Notes: a model not told the origin generated them from the letters alone. A stretch of DNA of 16,406 nucleotides from Alphaproteobacteria bacterium (GCA_021730835.1 JAKFYP010000171.1:1-16406); one strand, 5' to 3'. Counted from the first letter of the stretch, positions 8,106 through 15,520 are shown. A program made the numbers and translations.

Positions 8106-8550
8106 GCTCTGCCCGTAACGTGCCGCGCCGCTCCATCGCCAGCCTGCGGATTTCTTTCGCGTAGAGCCGGTATGCCTGCGGCTCCCATATCTCAAACGTG
8201 CCGCCCTTGCCGACAAACACCGCTTCGCCATTGACTCCAGCCTCTTCCAGCAGGGAAGCGGGCAGGATAATGCGGCCTTCGCCGTCAAACGGCAATTGTA
8301 CCGAAGCGGCGAGAATCGCTCCGGCAAAGGCGTCGTGCTCCTCGGAGAACGGATCGAGCCTTTCAATGCTTTTGTACAGGGCTTCGATCCGGCTCATCGG
8401 GCAAACCTCGATGCAGGGCCGCACAAAGGACGGGTATGCGACGACCCCCTGATAATGTTCCCCGCCCAGCGCCGCACGGAACTGAGCCGGGACGGAAACC
8501 CGTCCTTTCTTGTCAATATGCTTCTCAAAGGTGGACAGAAAAAGGCTCAT
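8095..8550 (-). CDS. mraZ: Transcriptional regulator MraZ
   Basis: MraZ is the DNA-binding regulator at the head of the division cluster. In E. coli it represses its own operon by binding direct repeats just downstream of the promoter. The 151 residues carry two AbrB/SpoVT-like halves: DKKGRVSVPAQFR at 13-25 and DGEGRIILPASL at roughly 89-100. The ATG at 8550 is chosen because MSLFLSTFEKHIDKKGR is the family N-terminus and GGGAAG lies upstream. The frame opens further to 8622 only through a non-family extension. The upstream promoter, phased TTTGG boxes and an overlapping leader ORF suggest layered control. Confidence 0.95.
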   Translation of the reverse strand: MSLFLSTFEKHIDKKGRVSVPAQFRAALGGEHYQGVVAYPSFVRPCIEVCPMSRIEALYKSIERLDPFSEEHDAFAGAILAASVQLPFDGEGRIILPASLLEEAGVNGEAVFVGKGGTFEIWEPQAYRLYAKEIRRLAMERRGTLRAEHDG

Positions 8551-8603
8551 GGCATGCTTCCCTGCAAGGCTGCGATGCTGAATCTCACTCGTCCTGCCCT
8601 CAT
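8547..8603 (-). CDS. Candidate 18-residue leader peptide overlapping the mraZ start
   Basis: On the minus strand AAAGGAG stands five bases before an ATG at 8603. The frame reads MRAGRVRFSIAALQGSMP and stops with TGA at 8549-8547, which overlaps the mraZ ATG (8550-8548) as ATGA. The ribosome site is stronger than that of mraZ itself, and the overlap matches the coupling seen elsewhere in this operon (rsmH/ftsL). No homology is claimed. It may only deliver ribosomes to mraZ or may be coincidental. Its first codons lie just after the fourth TTTGG box. Confidence 0.45.
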   Translation of the reverse strand: MRAGRVRFSIAALQGSMP

Positions 8604-8612
8604 TTCTGCTCC

Positions 8613-8647
8613 TTTGGCCCAATTTGGAAATATTTGGGTTTTTTTGG
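8613..8647. promoter_or_regulatory. Probable MraZ operator: four 10-bp-phased TTTGG boxes
   Basis: On the plus strand TTTGG occurs at 8613-8617, 8623-8627, 8633-8637 and 8643-8647, exactly one helical turn apart. They lie between the predicted transcription start (about 8652) and mraZ. Known MraZ sites in E. coli are TGGG-type direct repeats with five-base spacers in the same place. Here the box reads CCAAA on the mraZ coding strand, so the orientation differs or the core is different. Assignment to MraZ is inference. Confidence 0.7.
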
Positions 8648-8658
8648 ATATTCCCGGA

Positions 8659-8687
8659 AGAATACGCCCATGAGTGGGGCGCGTCAA
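8659..8687 (-). promoter_or_regulatory. Sigma-70-type promoter of the mraZ operon
   Basis: On the minus strand TTGACG (8687-8682) is separated by exactly 17 bases from TATTCT (8664-8659). The start of transcription would fall near 8652, directly at the phased TTTGG boxes, so a bound regulator would block the polymerase. Confidence 0.75.
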
Positions 8688-8767
8688 GTGAAGAGGGATC
8701 GTGCAGTATGTTTTTCAGGTAGACAGGTATAAAAAATATTAACTTTTTTGCATTAAACTGTCATGTT

Positions 8768-11700
8768 ATGCGTAAAATAAGCCGTATCCATACATCTTGT
8801 TTCAGGAACCGGACGGCGACACTGCTGAGCGGGCTGGTGTGCCTGTATTCCCATACGGCGTTAAGCCTGCCGCAGGGCGGGGTGGTATCGGCGGGCAGTG
8901 CCGGAATGGTACAGGGCGACGGTCTGCTATCGGTGACGCAGGGCACGGACCGGGCGGTGATCAACTGGAACAGCTTCAACATCGCGCCGGGCGAGCGGGT
9001 GCGATTCCAGCAACCTTCCGCCGCCTCGGCGATCCTCAATCGTATCCACGACCGGAACCCCTCAACGATTCTCGGCTCCATCGTTGCCAATGGCAATATA
9101 TTGCTCTCCAATCCCAATGGCATGCTGTTCGGTGCGGGGGCGAGCGTCGATGTCGGCGGGCTGGTCGCCTCATCGGCCAATATCAGCAACGCCGATTTCA
9201 TGAGCGGAAACTTCAGTTTCACGCAGCCGGGCGACGCGGATGCCGCGATACGCAACGCCGGGAGCATCTCGGCGCATGAAGGCGGGCTGGTGGCGCTGGT
9301 GGCGCCGGAGGTGCAAAACTCCGGGCTGATCGTTGCCCGGGGTGGTCGTGTGCAGCTTGGCGCGGGTGAAACCTTTGCGGTTGATCTTTATGGTGACGGG
9401 TTATTATCGCTGGATGCCGGGGAAGAGATCACCCGCAAGGTCGTGGATAACACGGGCACGATCAGGGCGGATGGCGGGCATATTGTGTTGAGCACTGCCG
9501 ATGCGGGAGGGATGCTTGACGGGCTGATTAATCATACCGGGGTGATCGAGGCCAATACGGTTGGATTTCATGAAGGCACGATAGAGCTGCACGCGAGGGC
9601 AATCGCCCAGCAGGGAAGTATCCGTGCTAATGGCGGTAACGGGCGGCGTGGCGGGTTGATTCTGGCGGCGTTCGAGCGCTATATCGACAGCGAGCGGGCA
9701 CTGATGTCGGCAAAGGGCGGCGGCAGTATCCTGCTGGCGGGCATGGGTGAAGAATCACGCCTCTTCGCCTCGGGAAAATACGATGCGACGGGCGGTGTCT
9801 ATCAGCGGGGCGGCACGATTACCGCCTCGGCGCAGGATGTGAAATTATACGCCGCCGATCTGGACGCTTCGGGCGATCTGGGTGGCGGCGTTATCCGGGT
9901 TGGCGGCGATGCGCGGGGAAACCCTCTCACCCCCCACGCTTCGAGCGTCGCCTCCGGCTCGCTCTCAGCCGCTCCCCCTCAGGGGGGGAGCAGTTTACCG
10001 AATGCCCGCACGGTGACGGTCAATCCAACCGCCAGCATCAGGGTGGATGCGGAGCGCTCGGGCAAGGGCGGCGATATCGTCGTCTGGTCGGATCGGGAGA
10101 CTGTTTTTGCAGGCGAAGCGTCAGCCCGTGGCGGCGATTACGGCGGCAATGGCGGCAGCATCGAGATTTCCTCGAAAGGCGAAGCGAAAGTCGGCGGCAC
10201 GGTATCGGCAGCCTCGCCGACCGGGCAGGCGGGTACATTGCTGCTCGATCCCGAAAATATCACCATCGCCAATGGCGGGTTGACCGGCACTTATCTTTTT
10301 GAGCTGATTGATCCGAATGCAGCGGTGGGCAATAGTTTTGGTTCGACGATGATCGTACTGAGCAACGGCAATATTGTCGTGACCAGCCCCAGTGACGATT
10401 TCGCCGCCGCCGATGCGGGAGCCGTCTACCTCTTCAACGGCGCAACGGGCGGGGTGATTTCGACGATTAGGGGCAGCACGGCGAGTGATCAGATCGGAAA
10501 TTTCGGCGCTACCGCGGTTGCCGGAAACGGAAACTATGTAATTCGTAGCCCCAACTGGAACAATGGCGCAGTTGTTGATGCCGGGGCAGCAACCTGGGGA
10601 AGTGGCATTACCGGTGTAAGCGGTGTCATTTCTGCTGCTAACTCGCTGGTTGGAAGCACCGCAAGCGATCAGGTAGGATCCAGCATTACCTCGCTTAGCA
10701 GCGGAAATTACCTTGTACCCAACAGCAACTGGGACAACGGTGCGGTGGCGAACGTCGGCGCTGTGACGTGGAGCAGCGGTGCGGCAGGTGTAACCGGCGT
10801 AGTCTCGGCTGCGAATTCTTTGGTTGGCTCCACTGCCAACGATCAGGTTGGAGTCAGCCTCACCACATTGAGTAACGGCAATTATTTGGTGCGCAGCGCT
10901 AGTTGGGACAACGGTGCGGTAGCGAACGCCGGTGCGGTGACCTGGGGTAGCAGCGCGACAGGTGTGACCGGTGCGGTCTCCGCCGCGAATTCGCTGGTTG
11001 GTTCCACCGCAAGCGATGGGGTGGGAAGCAGTGTCACCATACTTGGTAATGGCAATTACGCGGTTAATACCACTAATTGGGACAACGGTGCGGTAGCGAA
11101 CGCCGGTGCGGTGACCTGGGGCAACGGGCTGGGCGGTACGGTGGGCGCTGTCTCAGCCGCCAACTCTCTGGTCGGCTCAACCGCAAGCGATCAGGTTGGT
11201 AGCGGTGGCATCTACGTACTGGGCAACGACAATTACGTGGTAAGCGTTCCTCTGTGGAATAATGGCGCAACAGCGGATGCCGGTGCGGTGACGTGGGGTA
11301 ATGGGCTGGGCGGTACGGTGGGCGCTGTCTCGGCCGCCAACTCTCTGGTCGGATCCAGAGCCAGTGATCAGATAGGAAATGGCGGCGGCATATCTGTGCT
11401 CAGTAACGGCAATTATGTGGTGCGCAGCACCAGTTGGGACAACGGCGCGATCGTTAACGCTGGCGCTGTGACCTGGGGCAACGGGCTGGGCGGTACGGTG
11501 GGCGCTGTCTCGGCTGCCAACTCTCTGGTCGGCTCAACAGCAAGCGATAGTGTTGGAAACGGTGTCACCATCCTCAGCAACGGCAATTATGTGGTACGCA
11601 GCAGCAACTGGGACAATGGCGCGACCGTCAACGTCGGTGCTGCGACCTGGGGCAACGGGCTAGGTGGTACGGTGGGCGCTGTCTCGGCCGCCAATTCTCT

Positions 11701-14353
11701 GGTCGGATCAACCGCAAGCGATCAGGTGGGAGCCAGCGGCATATCTGCACTCACTAACGGCAATTATGTGGTGCTCAGCAACAACTGGGACAACGGCGCG
11801 GTCGTCAACGCCGGTGCTGCGACCTGGGGCAACGGCCTCGGCGGCACGGTGGGCGCTGTCTCCGCTGCCAACTCTCTGGTAGGATCAACCGCAAGTGACT
11901 ATCTGAGTGTTAGCATCACCACGCTTAATAACGGCAATTACGTAATACGCAATTCTAACTGGGACAACGGTGCGATCGTGGATGCCGGTGCAGTGACCTG
12001 GGGCAACGGGCTGGGCGGCACGGTGGGTGCTATCTCAGCCGCCAATTCGCTGATTGGCTCAACCGCAAGTGACTTTCTGGGAGTCGGTAGTATCAGCACA
12101 CTCAGCAATGGCAATTATGTAGTGAACAGCGGCAACTGGGACAACGGTGCGATTGTGGATGCCGGGGCGGTGACCTGGGGCAACGGGCTGGGTGGCACGG
12201 TAGGCGCTGTCTCAGCCGCTAACTCGCTGGTTGGTTCAACCGCAGGTGACTTTCTGGGAGATGTCACTGTGCTTAGCAACGGCAACTATGTGGTGAGCAG
12301 CACCAATTGGAACAATGGCGCAATTGTGGATGCCGGAGTCGTGACGTGGGGCAACGGGCTGGGGGGTACGGTGGGTACGGCTTCCTCCGCCAACTCTCTG
12401 GTTGGCTCTATTGCCAGTGATCTTGTGGGAATAGGTGGTGTCCTAGAACTTTCGAGTGGCGATTATGTGGTGCGAAGCACTTTCTGGGATAATGGCGCGA
12501 TCATAGATGCCGGGGCGCTGACCTGGGGTGATGGTACAGCAGGGATAGCCGGAACGATTAATGCAGGAAACAGCATACTCGGGCCGTCGGCGAATGCCAG
12601 TCCGCAGGTAATACTTGAAGATGCAGTGGCAGGGCGATTCATTTCAGGCTCTTTGACGGCAGAAAAAATCTATGTCTCAGAATCGGACGGCCCGGCGGCG
12701 GCGCGGGCGGCGGGCTATAGCTTCGCGGCAGCGACGGGTCAGGACATCACCCTCGCGCCGTCGTTCCTGACGAATACGCTGGATGCGGGGACGAACGTGG
12801 CGTTGCAGGCGAGCAACGATATTACGGTTGATAACGCGATCACGGTGAATAACGGCGGCGGCGACGGCGGCGACCTGACGCTTCAGGCCGGGCGCAGCAT
12901 CCTGATCAATGCGAATATCACGACGGATAACGGCGATCTCAACCTGTTCGCCAACGAAGACCTCGCGGCGGGCGTCGTCGATGGCGACCGTGCGGCCGGC
13001 AACGCGGTGATTACGGCGGCGAACGGGGTGACGATCAGTACCGGAACCGGTGTGCTCAACGTGCGGCTCGATGACGGGGCGGGCAAGACCAATGCCGGGG
13101 CCGGAGATATTTCCTTTGATGTACTCAATGTCGGAAGTTTTACGGTCGATCAGCGTAACGCGGCGGATGTGCTGTTCAATGACACGGTAAGCTATACGGG
13201 AGCGTCAACGGTAACGACGGCGGCGGGCGGTGATGTGACGTTCGCCTCGACGCTCAATGGCGGCGGTACGCTGGGCATCACGAGCCAGGATATCACGTTT
13301 GGCGATGATGCGGGGGCGGTGACAAGGCTCGGCGCGGTGACGCTGACGAACCCGAGGGACGTCACGGCGAACGGGACGTTCCGGGCGGCTTCGGTGACGC
13401 AGACCGGCGGCACGGGCGCGATTAATTTCACGGATGCGTTCGATGCAACGGGCGCTTTCAACCTGACGACGGCGGGCAATATCACCTTCGGCGGCGATGT
13501 GGTCTATGTAGCGGATTCGGAACTGGATGCGGGGGCAGGAGATGTGCTCTATTCGGGAACGCTGAACGGGGCGGGTGCTCTGGAAGTGACGACGACCGGC
13601 GACATCACCTTTACCGGCAATGTGGGCGGGGTGACGCGACTGGGCGATGTGCTGCTCGATCCGCGTCATACGATTGCGGGCAGTTTTCTGGCGGATAATT
13701 TCACGCTGGTCGGCGGAACGGGGAACGTCACGTTCGGCGGAACGGGGCTGGATGTTGTGGGTGCAGTGGACATCACGACCAACGGTAATATCACGGGAAC
13801 GTATCTGGGCAATGCGGGTGCGCTCGACGCCGGGGCGGGAACCATCACGGCGGCGGTATCGTTCAATACGCTGGATCTGGACGGCGCAGGAGCGACCATG
13901 ACCGGCGGGTATATCGGCGCACCCGGCGCGGCGAGTCAGGCGATGGCCAATCTGATTTCCATCGGCGGATTGTTCTGGCCGGTCGGTATCCCAAGTGCGC
14001 TGTGGACGTTTGAGGGATATAGGATAGGGCAGGTTGCCGCCCCCGTGCTTGTAAGCGGCCTTCCGCCGGAGATACCGGTCGTGGATGTGCCGGTTGCCCC
14101 GCCACCGGTCTCAGGAGGAGGGGTTTCCTTGCCACCACCCACGCCCATGGCCTCCGGCGGCGATAATCGCAACCAGCTTTTCTACGACCCGACCCGCTTC
14201 ACCGGCTCTGCAATTGCAGAGCCGAAGGTTGCAGAGCGGCTGGTTACGTTCAGCCGTGAGCTGCTTATAGAACTGGGATGTAGTATTCTTGACGCGCAGG
14301 CCTGCAGGCCACTTTACAGCGTTGGTTCAATCGAGGAACAGAGCGACTGGTAA
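8768..14353 (+). CDS. Giant two-partner-secretion-type surface protein (filamentous haemagglutinin N-terminal domain)
   Basis: An 1861-residue secreted protein, probably an adhesin or matrix component. Domains in order: signal peptide 1-33; TPS secretion domain from about 35 to 270, with NWNSFNI (67-72), NRIHDRNPSTILG (91-103) and SNPNG (114-118); glycine-rich repeats to about 510, including GGDIVVWSD; a lead unit near 530-585 and twelve tandem units at 588-1276 (GNYVVRS--WDNGA--DAGAVTW); beta-helix-like repeats at 1277-1740; a proline-rich linker around 1770-1800; and a C-terminal module with two cysteines (GCSILDAQACRP). TPS proteins are exported across the outer membrane by a TpsB pore, but none is encoded here. 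The ATG has no Shine-Dalgarno sequence, but the signal peptide fixes the start. Exact function is unknown. Confidence 0.9.
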   Translation: MRKISRIHTSCFRNRTATLLSGLVCLYSHTALSLPQGGVVSAGSAGMVQGDGLLSVTQGTDRAVINWNSFNIAPGERVRFQQPSAASAILNRIHDRNPSTILGSIVANGNILLSNPNGMLFGAGASVDVGGLVASSANISNADFMSGNFSFTQPGDADAAIRNAGSISAHEGGLVALVAPEVQNSGLIVARGGRVQLGAGETFAVDLYGDGLLSLDAGEEITRKVVDNTGTIRADGGHIVLSTADAGGMLDGLINHTGVIEANTVGFHEGTIELHARAIAQQGSIRANGGNGRRGGLILAAFERYIDSERALMSAKGGGSILLAGMGEESRLFASGKYDATGGVYQRGGTITASAQDVKLYAADLDASGDLGGGVIRVGGDARGNPLTPHASSVASGSLSAAPPQGGSSLPNARTVTVNPTASIRVDAERSGKGGDIVVWSDRETVFAGEASARGGDYGGNGGSIEISSKGEAKVGGTVSAASPTGQAGTLLLDPENITIANGGLTGTYLFELIDPNAAVGNSFGSTMIVLSNGNIVVTSPSDDFAAADAGAVYLFNGATGGVISTIRGSTASDQIGNFGATAVAGNGNYVIRSPNWNNGAVVDAGAATWGSGITGVSGVISAANSLVGSTASDQVGSSITSLSSGNYLVPNSNWDNGAVANVGAVTWSSGAAGVTGVVSAANSLVGSTANDQVGVSLTTLSNGNYLVRSASWDNGAVANAGAVTWGSSATGVTGAVSAANSLVGSTASDGVGSSVTILGNGNYAVNTTNWDNGAVANAGAVTWGNGLGGTVGAVSAANSLVGSTASDQVGSGGIYVLGNDNYVVSVPLWNNGATADAGAVTWGNGLGGTVGAVSAANSLVGSRASDQIGNGGGISVLSNGNYVVRSTSWDNGAIVNAGAVTWGNGLGGTVGAVSAANSLVGSTASDSVGNGVTILSNGNYVVRSSNWDNGATVNVGAATWGNGLGGTVGAVSAANSLVGSTASDQVGASGISALTNGNYVVLSNNWDNGAVVNAGAATWGNGLGGTVGAVSAANSLVGSTASDYLSVSITTLNNGNYVIRNSNWDNGAIVDAGAVTWGNGLGGTVGAISAANSLIGSTASDFLGVGSISTLSNGNYVVNSGNWDNGAIVDAGAVTWGNGLGGTVGAVSAANSLVGSTAGDFLGDVTVLSNGNYVVSSTNWNNGAIVDAGVVTWGNGLGGTVGTASSANSLVGSIASDLVGIGGVLELSSGDYVVRSTFWDNGAIIDAGALTWGDGTAGIAGTINAGNSILGPSANASPQVILEDAVAGRFISGSLTAEKIYVSESDGPAAARAAGYSFAAATGQDITLAPSFLTNTLDAGTNVALQASNDITVDNAITVNNGGGDGGDLTLQAGRSILINANITTDNGDLNLFANEDLAAGVVDGDRAAGNAVITAANGVTISTGTGVLNVRLDDGAGKTNAGAGDISFDVLNVGSFTVDQRNAADVLFNDTVSYTGASTVTTAAGGDVTFASTLNGGGTLGITSQDITFGDDAGAVTRLGAVTLTNPRDVTANGTFRAASVTQTGGTGAINFTDAFDATGAFNLTTAGNITFGGDVVYVADSELDAGAGDVLYSGTLNGAGALEVTTTGDITFTGNVGGVTRLGDVLLDPRHTIAGSFLADNFTLVGGTGNVTFGGTGLDVVGAVDITTNGNITGTYLGNAGALDAGAGTITAAVSFNTLDLDGAGATMTGGYIGAPGAASQAMANLISIGGLFWPVGIPSALWTFEGYRIGQVAAPVLVSGLPPEIPVVDVPVAPPPVSGGGVSLPPPTPMASGGDNRNQLFYDPTRFTGSAIAEPKVAERLVTFSRELLIELGCSILDAQACRPLYSVGSIEEQSDW
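9920..9994 (+). repeat. In-frame insertion resembling an intergenic hairpin element
   Basis: Residues 385-409 (NPLTPHASS...QGGSS) are low-complexity and interrupt what in related proteins, as I recall them, reads continuously as GGD-G--LPNA-T. The DNA opens with CCCTCTCACCCCCC, contains ACGCT-TCG-AGCGT (9936-9948) and ends in GCTCCCCC/GGGGGAGC (9971-9978 with 9984-9991). The length of 75 bases keeps the frame. A CCCTCTC-type hairpin is also found in the intergenic stretch at 15433-15455. Confidence 0.55.
10529..12595 (+). repeat. Twelve tandem repeats of 171-180 bases inside the surface protein gene
   Basis: Units begin at 10529, 10703, 10877, 11051, 11228, 11408, 11582, 11759, 11933, 12110, 12281 and 12458. 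Spacing is always a multiple of three, 57-60 codons. Each unit encodes GNYVV, a W-D/N-NGA block, AGAVTW and SAANSLVGSTASD-VG. Units 4-11 share an almost invariant segment starting TGGGGCAACGGGCTGGG, while units 1-3 and 12 have diverged. A less similar unit precedes the array (about 10357-10528) and reads DAGAVYLFNGATG. Confidence 0.93.
14203..14224. repeat. Perfect 22-bp palindrome near the end of the surface protein gene
   Basis: The half-site CGGCTCTGCAA is followed by its exact reverse complement with no spacer. It encodes GSAIAEP in the C-terminal module. TTGCAGAGC recurs a few bases later (14229-14237). No function is apparent. Confidence 0.6.
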
Positions 14354-14378
14354 AAAAAGGGCCGGAATCATCCGGCCC
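14352..14378 (-). terminator. Rho-independent terminator of the RTX gene
   Basis: On the minus strand GGGCCGG-ATGATT-CCGGCCC is followed by seven T's. The 7-bp all-GC stem is strong. It stands 70 bases past the RTX stop, and its T-run overlaps the stop codon of the converging surface protein gene. It may also slow transcription from the plus strand, where no T-run follows immediately. Confidence 0.8.
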
Positions 14379-14447
14379 TCAGGCATCTCCCACTTTTTTG
14401 CGTGTGGGTTATTGTTATATTTCCACTTTATTTTTGAAAAAATAATA

Positions 14448-15275
14448 TTAACCGAAGAACGCGAAATCGCTGTTCTCCAGAGTGTCTGTAAACCCGTCGA
14501 GTACGATGGAGAAGCTGTTTGCCCCGGCATTCACCGCAACCAGCGTATGATCGGCTGTCGTCGTGATGCTCAGGTCGCCAAATGACAAACCGAGGCCGGA
14601 AATCGCAATCAGATCTTCACCCTGATCGAAATCAGTGATGGTATCGCAACCATCTGCGCCGAAGAAATAAAACAGGTCGCTGCCCGAGCCGCCGCTGAGT
14701 ACGTCGTGTCCGTTGCCGCCCACCAGCGTATCATTGCCGCTGCTGCCTTCCAGCCAGTCATGGTGATTGCCACCATTGAGATAGTCATTGCCGCTGTCGC
14801 CTGCGAGCGTATCGCGGCCATTCCCGCCGTATAGCTTGTCGTCACCCTTGCCACCGCTGATATAATCCCGGCCATTATCGCCGTGCAGGTTGTCGTTGCC
14901 TTCACCGCCAAGAATCGAATCCTTACCCTTGCCGCCGCTGGCGTAATCGTCGCCGGTGTCACCGCTGATACTGTCGCGGCCACGCTCGCCATAAAGCGCG
15001 TCGTCGCCCTTGCCGCCGAGCAGTGAATCAGCGCCGTTACCGCCATGCACGGTATCGTTTCCTTCGCCGCCGGAGAGGGTATCTCTGCCGTTATTGCCGC
15101 GCAGCGTGTCGTTGCCGGTATCGCCAGAAATGTTGTCTTTACCATTATTGCCGTGAATCAGGTCATCGCCTTGCCCGCCGGTGATGGTATCCGCACGATT
15201 TTTTCCAAAAATCGTATCGTTTTCGGCTGTGCCGTTAATGGTGTCTTTTTTGTTTGATCCGTTGATTTTAGCCAT
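14448..15275 (-). CDS. RTX-family calcium-binding protein, probable type I secretion substrate
   Basis: A 275-residue protein built almost entirely of RTX nonapeptides (consensus GG-GND-L-): 22 in a row from residue 8 to 205. These fold into a calcium-bound beta-roll once outside the cell. The rest (206-275) begins with GADGCDTITDF and QGEDLIAISGL and ends in SDFAFFG, the kind of C-terminus read by type I exporters. There is no signal peptide and no enzymatic or toxin domain, so it may be a surface or matrix protein rather than a toxin. The ATG at 15275 is preferred over 15296 because GAGAGG lies seven bases before it. No ABC exporter or membrane fusion gene is in the window. It faces the giant surface protein gene tail to tail. 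Confidence 0.92.
   Translation of the reverse strand: MAKINGSNKKDTINGTAENDTIFGKNRADTITGGQGDDLIHGNNGKDNISGDTGNDTLRGNNGRDTLSGGEGNDTVHGGNGADSLLGGKGDDALYGERGRDSISGDTGDDYASGGKGKDSILGGEGNDNLHGDNGRDYISGGKGDDKLYGGNGRDTLAGDSGNDYLNGGNHHDWLEGSSGNDTLVGGNGHDVLSGGSGSDLFYFFGADGCDTITDFDQGEDLIAISGLGLSFGDLSITTTADHTLVAVNAGANSFSIVLDGFTDTLENSDFAFFG
14661..15254 (-). repeat. Twenty-two 27-base RTX units
   Basis: The units encode nonapeptides such as NGRDTLSGG, KGDDKLYGG and EGNDTVHGG. NG-D-type and GDD/GND-type units tend to alternate, suggesting an 18-residue higher-order period. The first two or three units are degenerate. Confidence 0.9.
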
Positions 15276-15336
15276 TTTAAGCCTCTCGGTGAACATTGAA
15301 CAGGAATCTGAACATTTCAGGATTCATGTGCCGAAC

Positions 15337-15364
15337 ACTATAAGGCGTAGTGAGCGAATGTCAA
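15337..15364 (-). promoter_or_regulatory. Strong sigma-70-type promoter of the RTX gene
   Basis: On the minus strand a consensus TTGACA (15364-15359) is followed after 16 bases by TATAGT (15342-15337). Transcription would start near 15330, giving a leader of about 55 bases. That leader contains three TGTTCA hexamers (plus-strand TGAACA at 15290, 15297 and 15309), a possible binding site. Confidence 0.75.
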
Positions 15365-15483
15365 ACGGAAAGTTAATTGTTGTTAACCATGATCGGCGTT
15401 TTACTGAAATCTGTTTGAGACCATTGCACAATCCCTCTCCCGCTTGCGGGAGGGGTTAGGGGGAGGGTGTCAAAAACAAAGAC

Positions 15484-15509
15484 CCGGCATCCATGAAATG
15501 GGGTGTTGG
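15484..15509. repeat. Palindromic intergenic repeat, wobble-paired copy
   Basis: CCGGCATCC (15484-15492) and GGGTGTTGG (15501-15509) pair along all nine positions only if G-U pairs are allowed in plus-strand RNA. The arrangement mirrors CCAGCATCC/GGATGCTGG at 131-155. It is probably a diverged member of that family. Confidence 0.4.
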
Positions 15510-15520
15510 CCTTATTGAAA

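Noticed and set aside
10529..12595. Possible CRISPR or satellite array
   Set aside because: Units are 171-180 bases, all in frame and encode a conserved protein motif, so they are coding repeats without spacers.
13205..13669. 154-codon minus-strand ORF, and others antisense to the surface protein gene
   Set aside because: Arginine-, histidine- or serine/proline-rich translations arise from the GC-biased repeats on the opposite strand; no domain is recognisable.
14428..14445. TTATTTTT/AAAAAATAA hairpin beside the RTX stop as a terminator
   Set aside because: It is AT-only and weak, and a much better GC hairpin with a T-run lies 70 bases further on.
14609..15145. 178-codon minus-strand ORF overlapping the RTX gene
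   Set aside because: It is a second frame of the same repeats, rich in alanine and threonine, without known motifs.
15290..15314. Alphaproteobacterial LexA box (GTTC-N7-GTTC)
   Set aside because: GTTC copies on the minus strand are separated by 8 and 3 bases, not 7.
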